Shown here in pieces: positions 43,567-55,060 of a stretch of 64,000 nucleotides of DNA. Origin of the DNA: Gambelia wislizenii (lineage: Eukaryota > Chordata > Lepidosauria > Squamata > Crotaphytidae). Location: assembly GCA_030847615.1 (NCBI GenBank), contig JAUMIR010000003.1, positions 56,157,001 through 56,221,000 of the forward strand. Reading direction: 5' to 3'. A program made the translations under genes and the position numbers. The number at the start of each line of letters is the position of its first letter. Positions within the stretch are counted from its first letter, which is position 1. The notes under the pieces are model-generated. The model was not told where the DNA came from, did not search any database, and saw only the letters and a program-made list of their open reading frames with translations.

Positions 43567-44093
43567 ACTCAGCACTTGTCTACATGGACAATAAACCCCG
43601 TTTTGCCCCATCTTAGAGCCCCGCAGTCCTGATATCACAGGGCTTTTGCCCCATTCTGCCCCAGAGGGAGTCCTCATAATCTTCAGGACAAATCCAGACC
43701 TAAGACAGAGGGAAGATGGGATAGAGACCAATAAACCTTTCTAAAATAATACCTGGTTTAATCTTTTCCCATCAGGAAGAAACAAGTAAGGCCCTGCAAG
43801 ACCACAGGAGCCCATCATGGCAGACCAGCCCATCACTGCAGTTGCTAGTCTGCCTCGCTCTCTCCAAAGCAGGAGGGGTACCTCCGCATGTAACCAAAGC
43901 TTTGTCACATGTTGCAGGCCAGCTTCCTAGCATCTGGGAGAGCGTGGGAAATGGTGGAAGTAGTGGCTGCAGCAACAGGCCAGCATGCCTATCTGGACTC
44001 CAGCCCATTTGGAGGCAGGAATGGGGGAAGAACCGGCCTGATCTGCAGCCAGGATATGCCAGCGGGGAGCTGGATCATGTAGACGACCCTTTA
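43567..44093. mobile_element. Non-autonomous DNA element, family Y (copy Y6)
   Basis: The left edge CTTGTCTACATGGACAATAA and the right edge ATCATGTAGACGACCC are inverted relatives of the Y ends. Inside it shares TTTTGCCCCATCTTAGAGCC-like and CACATGTTGCAGGCC blocks with Y1 and Y3. Confidence 0.5.
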
Positions 44094-47000
44094 ATTTGCA
44101 GCAACTGAGGTAAGTTGAAGGCAAAGGGGGGAAGTGGGGGAAGAAGAAACTGGAAAATTTTCAAAGCAGCTGAAAAAGTGGAATGACATGACAAAAAGTG
44201 GAATATTTGTCCCTGCCAAATATGGACTGTTGGAAGGTATGTGATCCCTGTCCCATCTGTGACCTTACAATTTGGCCCTGTATAGTTTGCACTTGCAGGT
44301 TCCATTATCATGGCCTGGTCTCTGGTGCTTCACAGCTCTCACTATTCCAGGTTGCATCAGTGGACTAATATTTTCCATGATGAATAAAGCTTGGTTTATG
44401 GAACTTCATTTTACTGTGTGCTTCCATATTTTATGCATATTGGCTTCTTCATCATAAGTGAACTTGATTATTCATATTTAGAAACAATACTCTGATTCCC
44501 TAAAGCAATTCTTGTGTACCTTTTGATTCTTGTGTGAATCATCATCATCGTCCTCTGCAAAGTAGCTCTATGTTGGCATTGCTTTCTGAGACCAATGTGC
44601 CAGGATACACAACTGTCAAGATACAAAGATCCCTTCATATATGTATTCTAAGAGTACGTGCAATTTCAATTGCATGTTTGGAGACCATGCGCAGTAAAAA
44701 TAACAAAATAAAGAAGAAAGCGAATAAAAAGACATGTGCCACATGAATCTTCTAATGTGTGAGATGCCTGTTAAAATTTCAATCTGGATTGTTTATTTAT
44801 GTATGTTTTTCTGAAACTTTTATCCAACCCAAAATTGCTGCCCAAAGTATCACACAAGGTGGAAAAATTCACTACCAAAATCTATGACTGAAATCCTGTA
44901 TGAGAGTTATGTCTCCGTATGCGGACTGACATCTGCAGGAATTAGAACTGCATAGTTTTGTAACATCCTTATCCAGTAGAGGGCTGCTGTTATGTTGCTG
45001 CATAGTGGGGTCAGCAAAGTGATTGTTACAGAATGGGATCAATGTGCATCAAACATCAATGTGCATCAAACATCAATGCACATTGGAGAAGTAGCTGGCA
45101 TCTTTGCAATTCACTAACAGGGTTTCTTAGCATCTCTGCTACTTAGCTAAACACACATAAAGTTATGTTAAGTAAAAGGGTGATATGGAAATACATCTTA
45201 GAGGTGATCGAAATGTATTCTGCTTCAGTACAAAACTTTATTTAACTTGCTATCTCCCAAAGGTAAATCATGTACAACAGAAATGCCTGGATGTCTTCAT
45301 CATCTCTTTCCCAAACTAATTAAGGCATCATAAATTATTTAAATTGGCACCATATATTCTACTAATTAAATGCAGAAATAGGATGGCCTTTATCACCATC
45401 CGGAGACCATTAGAAACCCCTCACCTGAACCTTCAAGCACACAACGGGAGCAGTTCAGCATCAAATTTCACCCTTTCTCTCTCTTCCTTTGGCAGTCAAG
45501 TTTTAATGCATAACCTGTATTTAATCACAACCTTTGCCTTCTCTGTATAAGAGAATGTCAGGAACCAAAATTTTATTGCAGCAAATTTATTTCTCTCCTG
45601 ATAACCTCTCAAGTGAAAGGCAAATCAGAAAACCTGGTCTGATTTCCCTTTTCCACCTTAGACTAATAGAGCTATAACTACAGCCAGGTTCAAGCCTCTG
45701 CTAAAATTAAAGCTACCTCTGTTGCCCAATAAGAGCTCCAACAGGACAAAATAAATCTGGGCAAGTGGGAATAATGAAATTGTGCTGCAAAAACTCTGAA
45801 ATACCCGTCAGTCTGCAAAAACAAGCACTTTTCTTTTTTATTTTCCTTCATTGCATGGTGTATAGCCACGGGAGTTGGTTTTGGCTCTTCTCCAAACCCA
45901 CTTGAGCAGTAAAGCAGACCATACTATTTGTGCACCCAGGAAGACTTTTTAAAGTTTCTTCTAACCTTCAGACTATGATTTAGATTGGCTGGCTGACCTA
46001 ACTCATTTCCTGCCACTCCATAAATACAGAAGGACTCAGCATTCAGATACTAGCCTGTGTGCTGAATGGTCTGCTTTTGTGTGCAAAGCACTTGCTGTTC
46101 ATCATAAGGTTTGGTGGCCTGCTGTGGAAGTGCTAAGTCACTGGAATTTTTTCAAGCTCTCTTTTGTCCATTTCTGTTTCAAGGTCAACAGTATAAAATG
46201 AATGTCAAGTAGAAAATGGGGCCTGTCTGATATCAAGAGTGTGTATTCCAGAGTGTGTGTCTAACACAGCTAGCCAACCTGCCTGCCCCCAACCATGTAT
46301 GGAAGGGTCCTAAAACATGTGATTTTCTCTTTGTGGGAGATGTAATTGCTTGTAAGCAAAACAAAAAACAAAAACAAAAAAAAACAACCAACCAACAAAC
46401 AAACAAACAAAAAACCAAAACACTTGCAGCACTGAAAAAATGTAACCGCAGTCTGGCACATAACTTATAGGAGGTATGAAGATGCATGCTCTGGCTTTGA
46501 TGCCACTGTTGGGCAGATCCTATGGAGACATCGAGGGCAATGTGTAGTCTGGTTGTGTTGGATCAGGGTTAGAAGTGTGGTCTGAGGAGCTAGACAAAGT
46601 GCTTGCAGTATTTCAATCAGCTACCCATGTGTTTGACTCTTTCTCTTCTTAGTGACTAGTAGCATCTAGGCAGAAAAGAGTGATGGGCGAGGTCCAAGTG
46701 CACCTTTGGCAACCTTTGACTGGGCGCTAAGGTAGAGGTTTTTAATGACTGCTGGTGTACTTCCTTTATTGCTATGCTTTTGTTGGCTTTTAATTCAATT
46801 GTGTTTTGATATTACAATTTGTTTAATTGTATTTTATAACATGGAGACTTTTCTGCTTGTATTTGCACCATTTTAAATGGATCTTGTTGCTTACCCTCTA
46901 ACTGTCCCGATTTGACAAAGGCTGAATCTGAATCAATCATCTCTCATTCCACTTTTTCAGCTCCTTTTAAAATGCCCTGGTTTCTCTCTCCTCTTCCCAC

Positions 47001-47102
47001 TTTTACCCATTGTCCACAGCTTACTTCCATTGCTGCAAAATTAGCTCAGTGGGGGAGGGGGGGTGAAAAGGAACAGAATTTTGCCATCCCCAGTACGCTC
47101 TG
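44094..47102. other. gene-free stretch
   Basis: AT-rich DNA with a (CAAAA)/(CAAAC)n tract at 46358-46415, a tandem CATCAATGTGCATCAAA duplication near 45046-45078, and an L2-like 3' UTR feel at 46790-46880. The Lys/Asn/Gln-rich reading frame over the CAAAA tract is spurious. No gene is supported. Confidence 0.4.
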
Positions 47103-48166
47103 GCAAAGGCAAATATATTATTATGATCATTATTATCATCATCATCATCATCATCATCCCGCCCCTCTATGAACACAATCGGGGCAGCTTACAAGAATTA
47201 AAATATACAACCCAGACCTTCAATCCCACCCCCCTTAAAATACAATTAAATAATAGAGGAATTAAATCATACTTTAAAACAAAATACAAAAAATAAAAAT
47301 AAACAATAGACAGTGGCCGTAGCAAGTTTGGGACAAGCTAGATTTTTTTCTTTTTTCTTTTCTTTTTTTTTTTAATGACCAGGTATCTAATCAGGAAGGA
47401 CCTGCCAGAAGAGATCCATCTTAAGAGCTTTTTTAAAGCTATTTAGTTTGGTGATATGACGGATCTCATCCGGTGGGCCGTTCCATAATCTGGGAGCAAT
47501 AGCCGAAAAGGCCCTCTGGGAGGTCGAAGAAAGCCTAGTTTTTAAAGGTTGTAACAAATTCCTCCCAGAGGACCTGAGTGCACGGGGAAGATTATATGAA
47601 AGGAGGCAGATCCAAGCCATTTAGGGCTTTAAAAGTAATAACCAACACCTTGTACTGGGCCCAGAAACTAATGGGCAGCCAGTGGAGTGATCTTAAGATC
47701 GGTGTTATATGGTCTCTTCTGGATGTACCCAAGACCAGTCTGGCTACCATATTCTGTACTAGTTGAAGTTTCAGGACCAAGCACGAGGGTAGCCCCATGT
47801 AGAGTGCATTATATAAATCAAGACGGGAGGTTACCAGAGCATGTACCACAGTCTCAAAATCCCTGACTTCCAGGAAAGGGTGCAGCTGGCGTATCAACCG
47901 AAGCTGATAACAGGCACTCCTGACCATTGCATTTACCTGATTTGTCATCTGGAGTGACGGGTCCAGGAGTACCCCCGGACTGTGAACATAGTCCTTGGAG
48001 GAGAGCATAACCCCACCCAAGACTGGAGATTGTATCCCAATGCCTGGGTTCAGGGCTGCTACTGTGAGTACCTCCACTTTATCTGGATTCAGCTTCAATT
48101 TGTTTTCCCTCATCCAGTCCATTACTGCCCTAAGACAATCATTAAGAGAAGAGATACCATCTGAAG

Positions 48167-48856
48167 TCAGAGCTGAAGACCGAGGCATGGAGAAATATAT
48201 CTGGGTGTCTCAGCATATTGATAACACCCCACCCCATGCCTCCACATGATCTCTCCCAGTGGCTTCGTGTATATATTGAATAGCATCAGGGACAGGATGG
48301 CGCCTTGTGGGAAGCCACAGTTAAGCTCTTTCCTTGCAGAGCAACTGTCCCCAAGTATCACCCTCTGGAATCTGCCTGAGAAGAAGGAACAGAACCACTG
48401 CAGCACAGTGCCTCCAATTCCTAACCCTCTCAGGTGATCCAAGAGGATGTCATGATCTATTGTGTCAAAAGCCGATGAGAGATCCAGTAGCACCAACAGG
48501 GTCACACTACCCCTGTCAATGCTCAGGTAAAGGTCATCAGCCAAGGCAACCATGGCACTCTCAACTCCGAATCCCACTCTAAAGCCAGTTTGAAATGGAT
48601 CTAGATAATCAGTTTCTTTCAAGACAGCTCGGAGTTGGAGAGCAACTACCCTCTCGATCACCTTGCTCAAAAAAAGTAATAAGGATACTGGCCTATAGTT
48701 CTTCATATCTAGAGGGTCAAGGGAAGGTCTTTTTAGGAGCAGTCTTACCACCACTTCCTTCAAGCAAGATGGAACATGACCTTCCCTAAGGGATGCATTG
48801 ATGATGTCTCTAAGGAACATCCTCAAGTCATCACCCCACGAAGGTAAAAGAATCAA
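48167..48856 (-). pseudogene. L2 reverse transcriptase fragment
   Basis: A 229-codon frame with the RT fingers/palm: NYRPVSLLLFLSKVIERVV, FQTGFRVGFGVESAMVAL, LLDLSSAFDTIDHDILLDHL (catalytic Asp of motif A) and CGFPQGAILSLMLFNIY. The catalytic YADD box is replaced by YAET, so the enzyme would be dead even if the frame were whole. The next block (ALTSDGISSLNDCLRAVMDW) continues in the overlapping frame 47592-48188. Confidence 0.82.
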
Positions 48857-49896
48857 GAGGGCAGGTAGTCTTCCTCACTCTACCAAGGAGCTTGTCCACA
48901 TCATAAGTATTTACAGATTGAAATTGATCCAGTATAACCTCATCAATGGAGTTACCGGACACCTCGTCAATCGAATCTGCTACAACCCCAACATCCAAGT
49001 TGGCTCTTATCTGAGAGATTTTATCTGCAAAGAAGTTGTTAAATGCATCATAGCAGGTCGTTGTCAGGTTAAGTAATGAGTTCTGCGCAGGTGGAACCTG
49101 TGTCGGTACCCTCACGACCCTAAACAGCTCTGCCGGATAAGATTCTGTAGACACAATACGTGCAGAAGAAAAAGATTTCCTTGCTGCATGTATTGCCTCT
49201 CTATAGGAATGAAGAAACTTCCTATGACGAGTCCTGTCAGACAAGAGCCGAGTTTTTTGCCAGATGCACTCTAGTCATTGTCCAACCCGCTTCAACTTCC
49301 TAAGTTCTTCAGTACACCATGGTTGGCCATTTGAGCTGGTTGAAGAGGACACTTGGGAGCAATTGTGTCGATAGCCTTGGTAAGGTCGGTGTTCCAGGTA
49401 TTGACCAAGGCTTTGACAGAATCACTGGCATTACCAACCAATGAACCCTCTAAGGCTTTCTGGAATCCAATTGGTTCCATTAGCCTTCGAGGGCAGACCA
49501 TTTTAATAGGTCCTCCATCCCTGATGTGATAGACAGTGGCTCTGAGTTCAGCCTTGATCAGGAAGTGATCCGTCCATGACAATGCAGTGGTTTTAATCAC
49601 CTCCTCCCATGGATATTCCTGTTCTGTACTAAAGACTGCATTGAGGGTATGACCTGCACAATGAGTGGACCCATCGACCAATTGGGATAAGCCCATGTTT
49701 GTCATGGACTCCACGAACTCCCGAGCTGCACCTGATAGATTTGACAAACAGGTCTCAAGTGGGATGTTGAAGTTGCTCAGAACTAACAGTCTACGTGACT
49801 CCAACAACAACTCTGAGACCAGTTGTGTCAGCTTGATTAGAGAGTTAGACAACAGGGTGGATGGTATACTAACAGAATCCCTAGACTCTCCCTGGT

Positions 49897-50394
49897 CTAC
49901 AGGCTCAGGTACATACTCTCAAAGTGGACCATTTTCTGGACAGGTATCCTGATCAAGGTAAGGTAATTTTTATGAACCACAGCCACTCCGCCCCCTCGCC
50001 CACTTCCCCTTACGTGCTTACTGACAGAGTATCCAGCTGGGAAGGCCTGCACCCAAGTTATGGCAATATCCTCTCCCAGCCAGGTCTCAGAGAAGCAAGC
50101 CAGGTCAGCGTCTTCTTCCAAGAGAAGATCATAGATAATATGGGTCTTGTTTTTTACTGACCTTGCATTGCAGAGAAGCAAGGTAAGGTTCTGTGGTATG
50201 GTTGGTATGATCTCCAATCCATTTCGGGAAAAGGGGTGAATTGGAGGCAGTATAGCTTTTAAACATCCATCCCGCTTTCCTTTGTAACAAACTTTCACTC
50301 CATTCCTGCCATACCTTCCGTTCCCCTGCACCACCGCAATTCTCGCTCTCAGATCATGCCCGACCGCATATACTTGTCCCTTAGACCAAAGCAC
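49897..50394 (-). pseudogene. L2 apurinic-like endonuclease N-terminal fragment
   Basis: A 165-codon frame containing LLLCNARSVKNKTHIIYDLL, ADLACFSETWL (conserved E-T-W-L of APE endonucleases) and GRGGGVAVVHKN. This domain would nick the target DNA. The following part, with the N-x-P and catalytic His blocks, lies in 49292-49852 (WTDHFLI) in a different frame. Confidence 0.8.
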
Positions 50395-50414
50395 TTGTAG
50401 TTCTTAAGACTTTT

Positions 50415-50445
50415 GGAGGGAGGGAGGGAGGGAGGGAGGGAGGGG
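50415..50445. repeat. (GGGA)n simple repeat
   Basis: Seven uninterrupted GGGA units between the two head-to-head L2 copies. Confidence 0.9.
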
Positions 50446-50735
50446 CGTGGAGTCCTGTTGGAACAGTGTTGTAGTGCTGTAGCCTCTCCTAGCTTGTGTA
50501 TTCTTCCTCATTAATAACATTTGCCATACTAACCATGTATTTCTTGGCCACAGGTGTCCCAGTTTTCATCTGTGAAGTGTTTGAGGGTATATTGTTATAA
50601 GCAAACTTGGATCCCAGTCTTGGGAGAAAGATAGAATATAGATATATAAATAGGTGAACTAATCCATCTGTGTGATGAATTTTTCCAGGTACCTTGAAGA
50701 AGACAATTGGGGAAGTCCTTAAATTTTAAGGACAG

Positions 50736-51876
50736 TTGTTAGGGTTTATAGCAGAGTCGACTGATGAGGTGTCCAGTAAACCGGTTTCTGAGATTAGACT
50801 GGATCAGTTTGAGCCAATGAGTACCGATGACGTGGACAAGATCCTTGGAAAAGTGAGGAAGATGACGTGCTCTCTCGACCCTTGCCCATCATGGCTGGTC
50901 ATCCAGGGAGGTGATGCATTGATGGCCTTTCTTAAGGAGACCAACAATGCATCCCTTAGGAAGGGAGTTATACCATCTTGTTTAAAGGAAGCAGTTGTGA
51001 GACCTCTCCTAAAGAAACCTTCCCTGGACCCCCTGGACTTGAGAAATTATAGACCGGTTTCCCATCTGCCATTTTTGAGCAAGGTGATCGAGCGGGCTGT
51101 TGCTTCTCAACTCCAAGGAATCTTGGATGAAACCAATTTTCTACATTCATTTCAAACTGGCTTCAGACCGGGATTTGGGGTGGAGACTGCCATGGTTGCT
51201 CTGGTAGATGACCTTCGCCAAAACATTGACAGGGGAAGCATGGCCCAGTTGGTGCTTTTGGATCTCTCAGCAGCTTTCAATACGATAGATCAGGGAACTC
51301 TTAGAATGCCTGGGAGAGTTGGGGATTGGAGGCACTGCACTTCAGTAGTTCCATTCCTTCCTCTCAGGTAGATTCCAGAGGGTGATGCTCGGGGACAGTT
51401 GCGCATCAAAAATAGAGCTTAATTGTGGCGTTCCTCAGGGCGCCATCCTGTCCCCAATGCTTTTTAATATCTATATGAAGCCGCTGGGAGAAATCATCCG
51501 GAGACATGGAGCGGGGTGTTATCAGTATGCTGATGACACCCAAATATATTTCTCCATGTCTTGGTCATCAGCCATGATGACAGATGGTATTTCTCCCCTC
51601 ATTTACTGTCTTGTAGCAGTAATGGACTGGATGAGGAAAAATCGACTCAAGCTGAATCCAGAGAAAACGGAGATGCTTACAGTGGGGGGCCCTAAACCTG
51701 GTATTGGGTTGCAACTGCCAGTCCTGGACAGGGTCATGCTCTCTGCTAAGGACTGTGTTCGCAGTTTGGGGGTACTCCTAGACTCGTTGCGTCACATGAC
51801 TGCTCAGGTGAATGCGACAGTCAAGAGCGCCTGTTTATCAGCTTCGGCAGATACGCCAACTGTGCCCTTACCTTGA
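50736..51876 (+). pseudogene. L2 reverse transcriptase, frameshifted
   Basis: Frame 50736-51371 carries NYRPVSHLPFLSKVIERAV and LLDLSAAFNTIDQGTL, where the motif A region is partly altered (Asn for the usual Asp after AF, and a deletion follows). The frame shifts and resumes at 51382-51876 with CGVPQGAILSPMLFNIY and an intact YADDTQIYFS catalytic motif at about 51526-51555. The C-terminal part continues in yet another frame, 51812-52054. Confidence 0.83.
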
Positions 51877-52655
51877 GACAAAGGACCTAGAAACTGTAGT
51901 GCATGCACTGGTAACCTCACGGCTCGATTTCTGCAATGCTCTCTACATGGGGCTACCCTTATACCTAGTTCGGAAACTACAACTGGTGCAAAATATGGCA
52001 GCCAGGTTAGTCACCAGGGGAAATCAAGAAGGGAGCATATCACTCCAATCTTGAAATCCCTTCACTGGCTGCCTATCAGTTTCCGAGCACAGTATAAGGT
52101 GTTGGTAATGACCTATAAAGCCCTACATGGCCTAGGTCCAACCTATATAAGCCGCCATGCACTCTTAGATCTTCTTGGGGGGGGGTATTGCAACCAATGA
52201 GATCTAGATTAACAACAAACTCCCAGAGATATTTTTCTATCGCTATTCCCAGACTATGGAATGCCCTGCCAGAGGAGATCTGTCAAGCAACCAGCTTGAA
52301 GAATTTCAAAAAAGCCATCAAAACGGATCTCTTCTGGCAGGCCTTCCTTGAATAGAACAGACCATTTCTAATGGATGCTTCTCCCTCTTTTTATGTTTTT
52401 ATGTCTATGTTGTTATGTCTTTATGTTTTGATATTACAGTTTTAAAGACTTAGGGTAGTTATTTTATGCCACTGGTGAATTTGCCAGTTATTTTAAATAT
52501 ATGTACTATTATATGTAATTTTAAGGGGGGTAAATTGTTTTAAGTTATTACTGTTGTTAGGATTTGTTTGTTTTATATTCATTTGTTGTGAGCCACCTTG
52601 ATTGCCTAATAGGCAAAAAGCAGGGTACAAAAATAAAGTTATTATTATTATTATT
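50745..52655 (+). mobile_element. L2-clade LINE, 5'-truncated
   Basis: It begins just before the RT linker (GCAGAGTCGACTGATGAGG) and runs through RT, the C-terminal SRLDFCNALYMGLP and ILKSLHWLP regions and a 3' UTR. The end is CACCTTGATTGCC...ATAAAGTTATTATTATTATTA. It lacks the endonuclease. It differs from the minus-strand copy at many positions, so the pair are separate insertions of related subfamilies and not a recent inverted duplication. Confidence 0.85.
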
Positions 52656-52926
52656 AGTCCTTCTATTTTAAGGATATTTGTGCTAATTGATGTTGTTTTT
52701 TAAACACAGTCTAGAGCTCAGAGTATGATCCCTATCCAGTTATTTTATTGTGGTTTTTTTAGTATTTATTAAGTATTTTTAAAATGTTTAATTATTTAAT
52801 TGTATTTTAAGGGGGGTGGGATGGAGGGTTTTGTACGGATGTTTTAAATGCTGTAAGCCACCATGATTGCATTTTGTAGAGGGGCGGGATACAAATAAAT
52901 ATTATTATTATTATTATTATTATTAG
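52656..52926 (+). mobile_element. Second L2 3' end
   Basis: A further L2-type 3' UTR and tail: CTGTAAGCCACCATGATTGC, GGGGCGGGATACAAATAAAT and (TTA)n to 52926. It follows the tail of the preceding L2 directly, so it is either a separate short insertion or a tandem tail. Confidence 0.65.
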
Positions 52927-53400
52927 AGTATTTGTTAACATAGCCTACTACCCCTTCCCTATAGTATCTCATAATTAGACATATGGACACTTTGAAGGGG
53001 TCAAGAAGACCAGGGTGATCCAAAGTGAGGTCATATGGAGGTCACAAGGACCTGAGAAGATGTCTTAGAAACATTTTAGTAAGCACACCCAAGCTAGGAT
53101 TGAGCGGAAGCCCCTTAGTAACAAAGCCATTAAGGAGGTATGTGCTCATTCCTTCTTGGATCTTTCAACAATGAGTCACATAACCTAATCAATCAAGTGA
53201 CCATTCCATCCCAAATTCATAGAAAATATACCTTGGGACCCCCTCCTGTCCTACAATGTGAGGTTGTCATCAATCCATCAATTCCTACCTCTCGGCCATT
53301 AACAGCAATCAGCAAACTTTCAGTCCTTTGTTTATTTGGTGGGAAGCCCATCTAAGCTTTGTCCTAAACCAAAGTACCCCATTCAGGATATGCAATAGGG
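52927..53400. other. no recognisable feature
   Basis: Unremarkable spacer before the (TG)n tract. Confidence 0.4.
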
Positions 53401-53462
53401 TGTGTGTGTGTGTGTGTGTGTGTGTATTAGCCTAATATATATTAGCCTAATATATATTAGCC
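53401..53462. repeat. (TG)n, 15-bp tandem repeat and left target-site duplication
   Basis: TG dinucleotides (53401-53425) run into 2.5 copies of ATTAGCCTAATATAT (53426-53440, 53441-53455, partial to 53462). The last ATATTAGCC (53454-53462) is the left target-site duplication of the LINE and is repeated at 57452-57460. Confidence 0.85.
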
Positions 53463-54230
53463 CCTCTCCATTGATGCCCCCTTGTCGTGGGAGAGAGGCT
53501 TGCGTACCCTAATGATGTTTTGAGCTATGCTGGCGGTGGCATTATAGCCACTGGTAGGGTCTCCCATGCCAGACAGGTCAAAACCAAAGGGTCTGACAAA
53601 GAGCGTCAAAGGGCGGGATGGGCTCTCTAGCCTTGTGGCAACCGTCCTAGGAGAAGGAAAACTCCAATCCCAAACCCGGGCAGATGGTGCTCATCCAACC
53701 CTGTAAGGTCAACCATCTAAGAGAAGGAAACTCTAATCAAACCTACGGCCCGAGGACCTCGCTGCCACGTCCATGCTTGCAAGGCCACGGCAGATGAATC
53801 TCTGGTTTAAAGAGTGAGGCCAGTTTTGTGCACGCTGCGCTCCACCAGAAAAATCCATTGCACAGGCTCGAAGGACAAATCCAGTACCAAAAAAGCCCTG
53901 TAGCGACTGGCGAGGGACGAAACCGGCAGGTGTAAAGATGCACTGGAAGCCGCAGCCCCAACCCTGCATGCAGGCGGTTCAGGACATTGGTCGCTCAAGC
54001 CTGACCCAGGAGATGACAGTCTTGTTCGGCAGCATCCTGAATGACGAAGCAGCCTTTTTTAAGGAGAGCACTGCTTGCTCCACATGGAGAGGGGCCTAGA
54101 AAAGGTGGCCTAAAGAAAGCTCATCCCCAACTACCTGGTTGGCTAGCCGCGGCCAACGGGAATCTTCTGATGCGGTCAAACCAAGGCAAAGAAACAAAGG
54201 CACACACCGGCCTCCAAAGGTGTAAATAAA
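53463..54230 (+). promoter_or_regulatory. 5' UTR / presumed internal promoter region of the LINE
   Basis: This leader has no convincing protein match. It contains the paired motif AGGAGAAGGAAAACTCC / AGAGAAGGAAACTCTAATC (53651 and 53718 regions) and several GGGTCTG/GGGCGGG-like blocks. Full-length LINEs carry their promoter internally, so this is where it should lie. That is inference, as no known promoter motif is obvious. Confidence 0.45.
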
Positions 54231-54260
54231 CTGACACTTGCATGCTGGAACATCAGAACC

Positions 54261-54976
54261 ATGCAAGACTCTGAAGATAGTGGACGGCCTGAGCGTCGTT
54301 CTGCCCTAATAGCCATTGAACTATCACGGCTTAATATTGACATCGCTGCTCTTAGTGAAGTTCGCTTCCATGAGGAAGGCAGCCTTAAAGAACATGGCGC
54401 CGGCTACACACTTTACTGGTCTGGCAAACCCAAAACCGAAAAACATCTTTCAGGACTAGGCTTTATGATTAAAAACTCCACTGCCTCCAAACTCGAAACC
54501 TTGCCAACTCTGATCGCATTATTTCCTTACGCCTCCCACATATTGTTCTCTTTAGTATATATGCACCAACTATGCAAGCCGACCCTGTAGAGAAAGACAA
54601 ATTCTACACAGACCTACGCCAACTCATACAAAAAGTCCCTGTAGAAGATAAAATTATTATCCTTGGTGACTTCAATGCCAGAGTAGGAAAGAACTCCAAA
54701 GCCTGGAAAGGTGTCTTAGGCAAGCATGGTGTTGGAAATTGCAATGATAACGGACGCCTCCTGCTAGAGTTCTGTGCAGAACAACAGCTGACTATTACAA
54801 ACACAATCTTTCAGCAGAAAGATAGCTTGAAGACAACCTGGATGCATCCCCGATCCAAACATTGGCACCTCATTGACTATGTTCTAGTCCGTCAGAGAGA
54901 CATTCGTGATGTCCGTCATACCCGAGTGATGCCCAGTGCAGAATGCCAAACAGATCATCGCCTCGTCAGATGTTAA
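54261..54976 (+). pseudogene. LINE apurinic-like endonuclease region, broken
   Basis: The domain begins just upstream of the Met at 54261 with TLACWNIRTM, continues with ALSEVRFHEEGSL (catalytic Glu) and GAGYTLYWSGKP, and goes out of frame near 54500-54509. From there the second frame carries FSIYAPTMQADP, ILGDFNARVG (catalytic Asp/Asn), HLIDYVLV and TDHRLV (catalytic His). A stop codon at 54974-54976, where relatives would have Lys, separates it from the RT frame, which is otherwise in the same phase. These are the only two lesions I see in the coding region. The enzyme would nick the target DNA to prime reverse transcription. Confidence 0.85.
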
Positions 54977-55060
54977 CTAAATCTTCATCTTAAGTTCAAA
55001 CCTAAGAGGGGTGGCATCTTAAAGAAGAGGCTCCAAGTCAACAATCTTCAACAAGCTACC

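Larger units (their letters stand above)
47103..50400 (-). mobile_element. L2-clade LINE, near full-length ORF2, decayed
   Basis: The 3' end at the left has (TNATNA)n-type repeats (47115-47160) preceded, on the minus strand, by GTAAGCTGCCCCGATTG. Going upstream on the minus strand there follow the C-terminal block (47387-47620), thumb region (47592-48188), RT (48167-48856), linker (48831-49852) and endonuclease (49897-50394). The HITPILRSLHWLPI and VTSRLDLYNALYMGLPSC blocks are typical of the L2 clade. The frame is broken into at least six pieces by shifts and stops. A second L2 copy starts 345 bp away in the opposite direction. Confidence 0.85.

Noticed and set aside
46233..46487. Phe/Cys- or Lys-rich reading frames resembling a membrane or charged peptide.
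   Set aside because: Translation of the (CAAAA)n tract on either strand.
53401..53462. A short repeat array considered as a CRISPR-like or regulatory array.
   Set aside because: The repeats are tandem without spacers, and the context is a eukaryotic retrotransposon target site.
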